Positions 1 through 5,677 of a DNA stretch of 13,800 bases are shown here, one piece after another. The stretch is from positions 1 to 13,800 of the forward strand of contig JAAENB010001142.1 in the NCBI GenBank assembly GCA_024224995.1, given 5' to 3'. The stretch's first letter is position 1. Each line of letters begins with the position of its first letter. This stretch comes from a bacterium. GTDB lineage: Bacteria; Spirochaetota; UBA4802; UBA5550. Position numbers and translations under genes: made by a program. The notes beneath the pieces are model-generated. The model searched no databases. It had not been told where the DNA came from and saw nothing but the letters and a program-made list of their open reading frames with translations.

Positions 1-10
1 ATCTGCATCT

Positions 11-96
11 GGCCTGGAAGTATCCCTCTTCTAAATGTGAGGACTGTTTGAGCGGAGCGAGTTCCGCAGCATTTAGAAGAGGGATGCTTCCAGGCC
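11..96 (+). repeat. Family A long hairpin repeat, copy 1
   Basis: A 28-bp stem pairs 11-38 with 69-96; the only non-Watson-Crick pairs are two G·T (21/86 and 38/69). The 30-base loop holds TGAGGACTGTTTGA and a mini-hairpin GC-GGA-GC (52-58). Copy 2 at 191-278 shares the loop almost exactly but has largely different arms that still pair, so structure rather than stem sequence is conserved. The preceding bases CTGCATCTGG are also shared with copy 2. Strand is arbitrary for a palindrome; the loop reads on plus. It may be a REP-like mobile repeat or a structured RNA; the sequence does not decide. Confidence 0.85.
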
Positions 97-111
97 CGCT
101 CACTTGCACAA

Positions 112-170
112 TTTAGTTTCTTGAGAGTGCGGACCCTGCGAAGCAGGGAAAAAATAGATTAGAAACTAAA
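112..170 (+). repeat. Family B nested hairpin, copy 1
   Basis: An outer 10-bp perfect stem pairs 112-121 (TTTAGTTTCT) with 161-170 (AGAAACTAAA). Inside it, 134-139 (CCCTGC) pairs with 143-148 (GCAGGG) around a GAA triloop. GCGAAGC is known as an exceptionally stable DNA mini-hairpin. The left part TTTCTTGAGAG recurs at 298 and 13680, and the right part (146-167) recurs at 8812-8833 with 20 of 22 bases identical. It begins about 20 bases after family A copy 1; the same A-to-B spacing is seen after copy 2. Confidence 0.75.
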
Positions 171-190
171 TAGTACTGCGGGCTGCATCT

Positions 191-278
191 GGCGTAGAAG
201 TATGGGCTCTTTGGGTTGTGAGGACTGTTTGACCGGAGGGAGTTCCGCAGCAATCCAAAGAGCCCATGCTTCTACGCC
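191..278 (+). repeat. Family A long hairpin repeat, copy 2
   Basis: A 29-bp stem pairs 191-219 with 250-278, with G·T pairs only where one arm differs. It starts exactly 180 bp after copy 1. The loop differs from copy 1 at two bases, 52 G to C and 58 C to G. These two changes are compensatory for the mini-hairpin (CC-GGA-GG at 233-239 versus GC-GGA-GC). The arms differ at most positions but keep pairing. This is direct evidence of selection or copying for structure. Confidence 0.85.
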
Positions 279-297
279 CGCGTACAAGCAAAAAGAG

Positions 298-315
298 TTT
301 CTTAAGAGCAGCTGA
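298..315 (+). repeat. Family B fragment, copy 2
   Basis: TTTCTTAAGAGCAGCTGA matches 13680-13697 at 17 of 18 bases, and its first 11 bases match B copy 1 at 10 of 11. It starts about 20 bases after the end of family A copy 2 and runs to within a few bases of the stop codon of the gene at 319. The hairpin half seen in other copies is absent here, so the copy is truncated. Confidence 0.6.
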
Positions 316-318
316 ATT

Positions 319-1092
319 TTATCCCTGTTGTTTTCTCTCTTTTTTCTTCTTTATAACAATATCCCTGATTGTATCACAGGTGGGCTGCTCCTCACAAACA
401 TCACAATTCAGCTCCTCGCAGGAGACAACACCGTCTTCTTCCCATTGCAGCTTTTGATTCTCTCCGCAGATTATTTTCGCGGCTTCAAAGACGGGCTCGA
501 ACTGTGCAATGAGCGCGGGATCATCGGCAGCCAGGATAATATCAATACCCTCTATTCCCGGGATTGATTCTTTGTATGTTTCATAAAGAGACTGCCCTAA
601 AGAATAAAGAGAGAATTTTTTTTTCATAAGGCTCTTATGAATTCGAATCCACATTTTACCGGTTATGCTGCGGGTCATAAACCCGGGTATTTTATTGGTA
701 AGATTCTTTAATCCCTGGAGCCGAATATCTGTTGGATCGTTTTCATTTCCCAATTGAAGAATAATGAACAGTAAAAACGAAACGGAACTTCCGTTCTGCT
801 GCGACAAAATCTCAGGCAGATCCTTACCGGCAATCCATATTCTATCGCTTGTGATGCCGGGGGTTTTTGTCCATAAGACCCTGGTTAAGGATTTGGTTTT
901 CGGAGATCCCAGCTCAACCGCGGTTTCGTCGGCCATAACGATATAGGCATTTCCTTTTTTATTTTTTCCAAAACCAATTTTCTTGCATTCCCGGGAGTCA
1001 CCGGCTTTATATTCGGAAAATTTATTTTCAGGGTTATTCAACAGCTCCACGCACGTATTGATGAGATAGTTATGATCCTGTAATTTAGGCAT
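319..1092 (-). CDS. Acetyl-CoA synthase beta-subunit-like protein lacking the A-cluster domain
   Basis: A 257-residue protein. Residues about 50-195 resemble a middle region of the CODH/ACS beta subunit (CdhC/AcsB): AYIVMADETAVELGSPKT matches its VELGGPKT region, and KMWIRIHKSLMKKKFSLYSL matches its DINWIRISKEAxxKGFxLEHIG segment. Residues 225-239 form a cysteine motif, C-X4-C-X2-C-X5-C, inside CEELNCDVCEEQPTCD. The A-cluster cysteine region of full-length ACS (a protein about three times longer) is not present, so acetyl-CoA synthesis is unlikely. A small metal- or cofactor-binding or regulatory role is inferred. The start ATG follows the upstream stop by 6 bases and has no clear Shine-Dalgarno, only A-rich sequence. 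It is probably cotranscribed with the binding-protein gene. The family match is from memory of the motif. Confidence 0.7.
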   Translation of the reverse strand: MPKLQDHNYLINTCVELLNNPENKFSEYKAGDSRECKKIGFGKNKKGNAYIVMADETAVELGSPKTKSLTRVLWTKTPGITSDRIWIAGKDLPEILSQQNGSSVSFLLFIILQLGNENDPTDIRLQGLKNLTNKIPGFMTRSITGKMWIRIHKSLMKKKFSLYSLGQSLYETYKESIPGIEGIDIILAADDPALIAQFEPVFEAAKIICGENQKLQWEEDGVVSCEELNCDVCEEQPTCDTIRDIVIKKKKERKQQG

Positions 1093-1098
1093 ATTTTT

Positions 1099-1953
1099 TT
1101 ATTTTATATTTTTATTTAAGTATGAATCAATTATCTTCTTGTAACGGCCTGATTTTTTGATCTTCTTCAATCCCTTATTAAACACGTCGCGCATGGTACT
1201 TTCTCTGAATGCCATACAGTAGTTGCTGGGTTTAAATAAACGGTGGAACGCCACCGGCAGATCTATTGGGAGGTTTTCCAGTCTATTCCGGTGATACTTG
1301 AAAATCTTATAATCCAAAACGATTACGTCGATATGTTTCGCGAAGAACATGGCAACCTGGCTCCTTTGATTTGCCATCTCTCTATACCGGGAATTTTTTT
1401 TAGTCATTGCTTCAAACTCCTTCCCTAATGCCAGGCTTGATTGTTGAAAACTTATGATGCTTTTATCTGCAAGGTCCGCGACTGTATTGATTTTCAACTT
1501 TTTAGAACTGAGAGAGAGAGCATAATTATGATACGTTATGTAAGTATCCGAAACAAACGATTCTTTTATTTCCGGGTACTGTTTTTTAATGGTCATAACG
1601 CCATCAACCAGCTTTCGCATAAATGAGACTTTTGTCCGCTTCAGCGGTTGATAAATGAATTTAGCCCTATACCCTTCCAGGGCGAAGATTTCTCGAACAA
1701 TATCAACTTCAAATCCGGAGTCATTGCTTTTTATAACATAGGGTTCTACCGAAAGGCCTGTTGCTACGGTTATTGTTTTTGAATTTGTATTTAACGCGAT
1801 ATCCATACGATTAGTATCACTTCCGGGAATTATAGCTCTATCATCATCAGCAGGAGTTACTGCTGTATCAAAATGCAGCCACACCAATGTCAAAATAAAT
1901 AGTGCTACCGCGAGACCGGGAATTATAAAAAACAATTTTTCTTTAATATTCAT
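1099..1953 (-). CDS. Periplasmic solute-binding-like protein (SBP family 3)
   Basis: A 284-residue protein with an N-terminal membrane segment or uncleaved signal (residues about 8-28, FFIIPGLAVALFILTLVWL). A type 3 extracellular binding-protein fold follows: TITVATGLSVEPYVIKSNDS, then GFEVDIVREIF and a domain ending YKKIIDSYLNKNIK. The family binds amino acids and similar solutes outside the cytoplasmic membrane. No transporter permease or ATPase is adjacent, so it may act as a sensor. I place the start at ATG 1953, not at the in-frame TTG at 1989, because that TTG is the first three bases of a consensus -35 box. The ATG has no Shine-Dalgarno and lies 7 bases after the -10, implying a leaderless mRNA. 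The next gene begins 6 bases past the stop. Confidence 0.8.
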   Translation of the reverse strand: MNIKEKLFFIIPGLAVALFILTLVWLHFDTAVTPADDDRAIIPGSDTNRMDIALNTNSKTITVATGLSVEPYVIKSNDSGFEVDIVREIFALEGYRAKFIYQPLKRTKVSFMRKLVDGVMTIKKQYPEIKESFVSDTYITYHNYALSLSSKKLKINTVADLADKSIISFQQSSLALGKEFEAMTKKNSRYREMANQRSQVAMFFAKHIDVIVLDYKIFKYHRNRLENLPIDLPVAFHRLFKPSNYCMAFRESTMRDVFNKGLKKIKKSGRYKKIIDSYLNKNIK

Positions 1954-1960
1954 GGCCAAA

Positions 1961-1989
1961 AGTATAACACTTTTTGATACTTTTGTCAA
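1961..1989 (-). promoter_or_regulatory. Consensus sigma-70 promoter giving a leaderless transcript
   Basis: On the minus strand, TTGACA (1984-1989), a 17-base spacer and TATACT (1961-1966), followed by 7 bases and the ATG at 1953. Transcription should start within a base of the ATG. The promoter lies across the last bases of the upstream permease gene, whose stop is at 1986-1988. AGTAT (1961-1965) and ATACT (1977-1981) form a small inverted repeat overlapping the -10 and the spacer, a possible operator. Confidence 0.85.
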
Positions 1990-2495
1990 TTTTTTTTATT
2001 GGCAAAAATGCCCGCGAGCAATAGTGAAGCTCCTATGACCAGGGGTAATGATACGGCAAGCCGTATGAGTGTAAATTTTAGCCCAAGGAACGATGCTTCA
2101 AAAACAGTCATGGGTATGCGGCAAATTCCTGCCGCGAAAATATACACAAAAACCACAGAGAGCTGCACGCCCTTTTTGCGGAGAGAATGAGCAAAGGGAA
2201 AGGCAACATAGAGTCCCCCTACTGTTGTTGATGCCAGAAGTATGGCAAATACATATCCCCTGAATCCCGATGTATAATTCCGTATGGTTGTATCTTTCAC
2301 CCACACGTCAAAAAGCCCAATAAGAATAAAGGCGCAGGGCAAAACCTTCATCATCTCAATTATAAAATCTTTGAAATTACCGTATATAATTTCGCCGGGT
2401 TTAAAATCAAACCACAGTGATGCGGCAATAAACAATATAAAGATGAGAATAATTAAAGGATCTCTTATTTGCTGTTTGTTTTGTTTTTGGTTCAT
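1986..2495 (-). CDS. Permease, C-terminal half (ArsP/DUF318-type, PF03773)
   Basis: A 169-residue membrane protein with about five hydrophobic segments. FIIEMMKVLPCAFILIGLFD followed by DVWV, then GGLYVAFPFAHSLRKKGV and FEASFLGLKFTLIRLAVSLP, match the second half of ArsP-type permeases, a family that includes exporters of trivalent organoarsenicals. Full-length members carry both halves in one chain of roughly 300 or more residues. Here the halves are separate genes sharing one base (TAATG), so they are probably made together and assemble as one transporter. A GGGGAG ribosome-binding site lies 8 bases upstream of the ATG. The substrate cannot be read from the sequence. Confidence 0.8.
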   Translation of the reverse strand: MNQKQNKQQIRDPLIILIFILFIAASLWFDFKPGEIIYGNFKDFIIEMMKVLPCAFILIGLFDVWVKDTTIRNYTSGFRGYVFAILLASTTVGGLYVAFPFAHSLRKKGVQLSVVFVYIFAAGICRIPMTVFEASFLGLKFTLIRLAVSLPLVIGASLLLAGIFANKKN

Positions 2496-2977
2496 TAAAA
2501 GATCTCCCCATAGCAGATACCGGTAACAATAGCAACGATTATGGCAATAGCGAATCCCAGGATATTTCTTAGAATAGTCATGCGTGTTCCGAAATAGTTT
2601 TTTTCCACGGAATAGGAAAGAATTCCCACCAGCATCAGAGTTGTGGTAAAGGCAGATACAACCATGAAGGCAACGCCTTTTGTCACCAGCATACCACTCA
2701 GGGGAAAGGCTATAAACCCCGGCATCATTGAGAATGATCCCAGGACCGAAGCCAGCAGTACCCCAATACCGGTATTACTGTTTCCTAAAGTCTCAATGAT
2801 CAGTTTATCCGATACAAAAAAAAGTCCAATAGAGATAAGAACAATCATCGTTAAAAATGAAGGTACAATGTTTTTAAACTGCCGAAGGGATATCTTCAGT
2901 GCATTCAATGTTTTTTTTCGGTCTGCAAAGACCGATAAAACCAGGGCAATAGTTGTAAAGAGATACAGATATTTCAT
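2495..2977 (-). CDS. Permease, N-terminal half (ArsP/DUF318-type, PF03773)
   Basis: A 160-residue membrane protein. LLASVLGSFSMMPGFIAFPL, SGMLVTKGVAFMVVSAFTTT and the closing LRNILGFAIAIIVAIVTG match the first half of ArsP-type permeases (typical pattern LIPGFIAFPL...GASYMVVAAFITTL). I choose ATG 2977 (MKYLYLF), which begins a hydrophobic helix. An AGGAGGG Shine-Dalgarno lies about 14 bases upstream, a rather long spacing. The longer in-frame reading from 3043 runs through a palindrome and lacks membrane-protein character. The stop overlaps the start of the second half by one base. The gene lies downstream of the TIGR04076-like gene, separated by a palindromic element at 3000-3059. Confidence 0.8.
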   Translation of the reverse strand: MKYLYLFTTIALVLSVFADRKKTLNALKISLRQFKNIVPSFLTMIVLISIGLFFVSDKLIIETLGNSNTGIGVLLASVLGSFSMMPGFIAFPLSGMLVTKGVAFMVVSAFTTTLMLVGILSYSVEKNYFGTRMTILRNILGFAIAIIVAIVTGICYGEIF

Positions 2978-2999
2978 AAGCGGTGTATATTCCCTCCTG

Positions 3000-3059
3000 T
3001 TAATACCGATAATAATGAGATACCCTTTAGCATGGTATCTCATTATTATTTTAATACCG
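3000..3059. repeat. Palindrome flanked by 9-bp direct repeats
   Basis: A 16-bp perfect stem pairs 3009-3024 with 3034-3049 around a 9-base loop. It is bracketed by identical 9-mers TTAATACCG at 3000-3008 and 3051-3059. The direct repeats resemble a target-site duplication around a small inserted palindrome. No T-run follows on either strand, so it is not a standard intrinsic terminator, though it could block RNA decay or set differential expression between its two flanking genes. Confidence 0.65.
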
Positions 3060-3064
3060 GTTAC

Positions 3065-3349
3065 TTACTTGTTATCATCCCTGATCCTGGAGATCCGGTA
3101 CGTTACCGCGCCATGGGGACAAACGATATCAAAATGTTCTTCTTTTTCCCAGTCCATCTTATCGGTAAGCCGCATGGCAACAGACATGGGATAAACGGCA
3201 GTGAGGGAGTTGGTACAGAATCCCCGGGCCTCGGGTGTCCGCGGTCCAAGCACAAACTCCTCTCCCCGTTCAATTTTCGCCATACCGGGACATACCCCGC
3301 TTTCGGTCCTTACTTCTCGTGCTTCACACTTTATTTCATAAAACGCCAT
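3065..3349 (-). CDS. TIGR04076 family small cysteine-containing protein
   Basis: A 94-residue soluble protein with Cys at 8, 20, 45 and 77. The pattern matches my memory of TIGR04076 proteins: a C-P near residue 20 (GVCPGMAKIERGEEFVLGP), then EARGFCTNSLTAVYPMSVAM, W67 in DKMDWEKE, and a closing DIVCPHGAVTYRISRI. The function of that family is unknown to me; such proteins are often near redox or metal genes. A strong AAGGAGA ribosome-binding site lies 7 bases before the ATG. It follows the AraC-type regulator gene by 29 bases on the same strand and precedes the split permease, so the four genes may be one transcription unit. Confidence 0.75.
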   Translation of the reverse strand: MAFYEIKCEAREVRTESGVCPGMAKIERGEEFVLGPRTPEARGFCTNSLTAVYPMSVAMRLTDKMDWEKEEHFDIVCPHGAVTYRISRIRDDNK

Positions 3350-3378
3350 AGTATTTCTCCTTTTCTTGTTATTTAAAA

Positions 3379-4281
3379 TTATTTAATAGGAATCCAGATC
3401 TCCATTTCTCCGTCCGTTTTTCCGGTCCAGCGCTCATCGTACTTCTCCAGGGGCGGACGGTTTGCCAGCTCATAACCGGTGTTAGGGAGCCAGTTTTTAA
3501 AAATGTCCCCGGTTCCCTGTTGGATCTCCGAAAATCCCCCTTTGATGGTAAAAACCGCGTAACGGCCTTTTTCAACGGTCCTGGTAACAAAGCCTTCCGG
3601 GATATCTTCACTGTTCATCACTTCGGAACATATGAGATAGGTAAAGCCCTCTTCCAGCTCTTCACTGTCACGAGCCGGCGCTTCATCACTGCACCGCCCT
3701 TTACAGTTTCCGGAACAGATCCCGAAAACCTGTGAAGGTTCTTTTACGCTCGTCAATTTTTTAAGAGACTCTCCCTGTGAAAGATTCTTCCAGAACGTTG
3801 GAACATCATTCCGGCAGGAACCATGCTCTGTCTCAAGCTCAATTCCCACAACAGTAAACGCCTCTTTTTCCTTTATTACGGGTTTCATATTTATACCTCT
3901 TTTCTGTTCAACAAGACTTATTGAAAGCAGGTTGGCCTTATTATTAAGGGGCACAAAGACGCCCCACTTCCGGTACTCCCAGGGAGTGAGTCCATGCATC
4001 TTTTTAAACGCCCGTGAGAAAGATTCAGGAGAACCATATTGATAATCATACGCAATATCGATTATGCTCACATTGGTTTCAACCAGCTGCCGCGCGGCAG
4101 ACGTTAGCCGTCTCATTCGAATGTACTCCTTAAGGGAATTGCCCACAAACACCTGGAAAAGCCGGTGAAAATGATAGAGCGAACAATTCGCTTCTTCGGC
4201 AACTTCCGCAAGAGTGATATCGTCGGTGAGATTGCTTTCTATAAAGTTGATTGAGTTCTGTAATCTTTCAAAATAGTTCAT
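3379..4281 (-). CDS. AraC-family regulator with GyrI-like effector-binding domain
   Basis: A 300-residue cytoplasmic transcription regulator. Residues 1-106 are two helix-turn-helix motifs of the AraC/XylS type (DITLAEVAEEANCSLYHFHR and VSIIDIAYDYQYGSPESFSR, ending GLTPWEYRK). Residues about 132-300 are a GyrI-like/Rob-type small-molecule-binding domain, recognisable by FTVVGIELE, an interior FVTRTVEKGRYAVFTIKGGF and the closing EMEIWIPIK. This order (DNA-binding first, GyrI domain second) is normal for the class. Unusual is a CX3CX3C cluster (C189, C193, C197 in GICSGNCKGRC), which could bind a metal or a thiol-reactive ligand. The ATG is preceded by GGAAAGG at 4 bases. The likely targets are its own promoter and the downstream TIGR04076/permease genes. 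Confidence 0.9.
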   Translation of the reverse strand: MNYFERLQNSINFIESNLTDDITLAEVAEEANCSLYHFHRLFQVFVGNSLKEYIRMRRLTSAARQLVETNVSIIDIAYDYQYGSPESFSRAFKKMHGLTPWEYRKWGVFVPLNNKANLLSISLVEQKRGINMKPVIKEKEAFTVVGIELETEHGSCRNDVPTFWKNLSQGESLKKLTSVKEPSQVFGICSGNCKGRCSDEAPARDSEELEEGFTYLICSEVMNSEDIPEGFVTRTVEKGRYAVFTIKGGFSEIQQGTGDIFKNWLPNTGYELANRPPLEKYDERWTGKTDGEMEIWIPIK

Positions 4282-4564
4282 AATACCTTTCCTGCTTTTT
4301 AATAATATAGTATATTGGATTAAATAAATCCTGATAATTTGTGCTATTTGAAAAAAATTTGTAGATTATAGATTATAGTATAACGGCAAAACATCTTGAC
4401 AAATGTTTTTTATAGAAACAATCCACCGCCAAACAAACGAATAGCAAACATCCCCAAGTCCTCTCTGTTCAACCAATGATTTAAATTTTTCTTGACTTCG
4501 ATGTTACAAATGAGAAAAAATAGTACAATTATAATTAGAGTTTCCTGCACATGGAGAAAGCAAT
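4282..4564. other. AT-rich divergent intergenic region
   Basis: No gene is evident here. It holds the promoter of the AraC-type gene on minus (see 4309-4337) and should hold the promoter of the plus-strand operon starting at 4565. A perfect TATAAT lies at 4530-4535 about 30 bases before that ATG, but no good -35 box sits 16-18 bases upstream. TTGACA (4396-4401) and TTGACT (4492-4497) lack well-spaced -10 partners. A short tandem TAGATTATAGATTATAG lies near 4362-4378. The operon promoter is therefore uncertain. Confidence 0.5.
4309..4337 (-). promoter_or_regulatory. Candidate promoter and operator of the AraC-type gene
   Basis: On minus: TTATCA (4332-4337), a 17-base spacer, TATACT (4309-4314), about 28 bases upstream of the ATG at 4281. 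The spacer carries an inverted repeat, GGATT-TATTT-AATCC (4317-4331 on the plus strand as its complement), a position suited to autorepression. The -10 is good and the -35 matches 4 of 6. Confidence 0.55.
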
Positions 4565-5677
4565 ATGACAGAAGAGGATAAGATTGAATTTGAAGAGAAA
4601 GATCCGTTAGATGATTCAATAGATCCTTTAATGTCAGAGCCTTTTGATCCAGTTAAAATTCAAATTCAACCGAAACAGGTTCCCTTGCGCTATATTATTG
4701 AGCGCTTAGAGCATAATGAGATTGATATGAATACGGACTTCCAGCGGCATGCTGATTTATGGAGTCCGGTAAAGATGTCTCGTTTAATAGAGTCTATATT
4801 AATACGCTTTCCGTTACCGGCTTTTTATTTTGACGCTTCCAATGATGATAAGTGGTTAATTGTTGATGGTTTACAGAGGCTTTCTTCCATTAGAAAATTT
4901 GTAATAGATAAAACACTTGAGTTAAAAGGTCTGGAGTACTTGAAGGACTTGAACGGGGTAAGTTATGATATGCTGCCCCGGCAATACATGCGTAGAATTG
5001 ATGAGTGCCCAATTACAATGTTTCAAATAATGCCGGGAACCCCTCCTGAGGTAAAATACAGTATTTTCCGTAGAATTAATACTGGAGGTCTTGTCTTAAA
5101 TAACCAGGAAATTCGTAATGCCTTAGCCAAACCTCGTGAAAGAAATTTTCTGGAAAAACTGACTCAAGATGAATTCCTGATTAAAGCTGTAGGAGATCAA
5201 TCTCGCCGTATGGCAGATCAGGAGCTGGTCTTAAAATTTATTGCTTTTCATTATAATAATTACATTGAATCTAAAAAAAATTTAGCGGTCTTTTTGGATG
5301 ACGCAATGGAGAGTCTCGCGAAGAAGACCGACATACAATTAGAAGAGATTGAAAATATTTTCAATAATGCCATTGAAACATGTTATAGTATTTTTGGAAA
5401 ATCTGCATTTGAAAAACCAAAAATCGATGATGATTCCAGGAAACAAAGAAAAAATTCCTCCTTATTTGAAGTATGGATGGTTTCAGTTGCTAAATTAGAG
5501 CCTCCGGAACAAAAGCGTTTAATAGACAAAAGGCAGCTTGTTATAGATCAATTTTCAGCTCTTATTAAGAATGATGAATTCTTTAACTCAATATCTTTTT
5601 CAACTCAAAAACATGACCATGTATCGATTCGGTATAGAGAGATAAAAAAAATAATTAATGAGGTTCTACATGATTGA
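4565..5677 (+). CDS. DUF262 (GmrS-like) protein, first gene of a three-gene candidate defence operon
   Basis: A 370-residue protein. The DUF262 hallmarks are visible: F59-Q60-R61 (NTDFQRHADLW), IVDGLQRLSSI with D101, Q104 and R105, and FRRINTGGLVLNNQEIRNAL (168-187). DUF262 is the N-terminal domain of GmrSD type IV restriction enzymes and of SspE/BrxU-type proteins, where the DGQQR motif takes part in NTP use. Here the first Q is a leucine (DGLQR). The C-terminal DUF1524/HNH nuclease domain that normally accompanies it is absent: I see no HxxP or HNH motif in residues 190-370. It may therefore be a sensor or regulator working with a partner nuclease. GGAG lies 8 bases before the ATG. Its stop overlaps the next gene by 8 bases. 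A role in phage defence is inferred from family and context. Confidence 0.85.
   Translation: MTEEDKIEFEEKDPLDDSIDPLMSEPFDPVKIQIQPKQVPLRYIIERLEHNEIDMNTDFQRHADLWSPVKMSRLIESILIRFPLPAFYFDASNDDKWLIVDGLQRLSSIRKFVIDKTLELKGLEYLKDLNGVSYDMLPRQYMRRIDECPITMFQIMPGTPPEVKYSIFRRINTGGLVLNNQEIRNALAKPRERNFLEKLTQDEFLIKAVGDQSRRMADQELVLKFIAFHYNNYIESKKNLAVFLDDAMESLAKKTDIQLEEIENIFNNAIETCYSIFGKSAFEKPKIDDDSRKQRKNSSLFEVWMVSVAKLEPPEQKRLIDKRQLVIDQFSALIKNDEFFNSISFSTQKHDHVSIRYREIKKIINEVLHD

Noticed and set aside
1..318. CRISPR array
   Set aside because: The two repeated units are long inverted hairpins with differing arms and a 180-bp period; no short constant repeats with regular unique spacers and no cas genes.
1954..1989. 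Extended TTG start for the binding-protein gene
   Set aside because: The TTG is the -35 box of a consensus promoter, so it lies upstream of the predicted transcript.
2978..3043. N-terminal extension of the first permease half
   Set aside because: It would translate the palindrome, and the ribosome-binding site lies inside it; the hydrophobic protein begins at 2977.
3009..3049. Intrinsic terminator between the TIGR04076-like and permease genes
   Set aside because: The stem is AT-rich and no T-run follows on the transcribed strand.
2643..3194. Plus-strand open frame of 183 codons across the permease and TIGR04076 genes
   Set aside because: It is antisense to a clear membrane-protein gene and crosses the palindrome at 3000-3059; no ribosome-binding site or recognisable protein pattern.
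4410..4619. Minus-strand open frame of 69 codons overlapping the DUF262 gene start
   Set aside because: The composition reflects AT-rich intergenic DNA; no ribosome-binding site, and it overlaps the supported start of the DUF262 gene.
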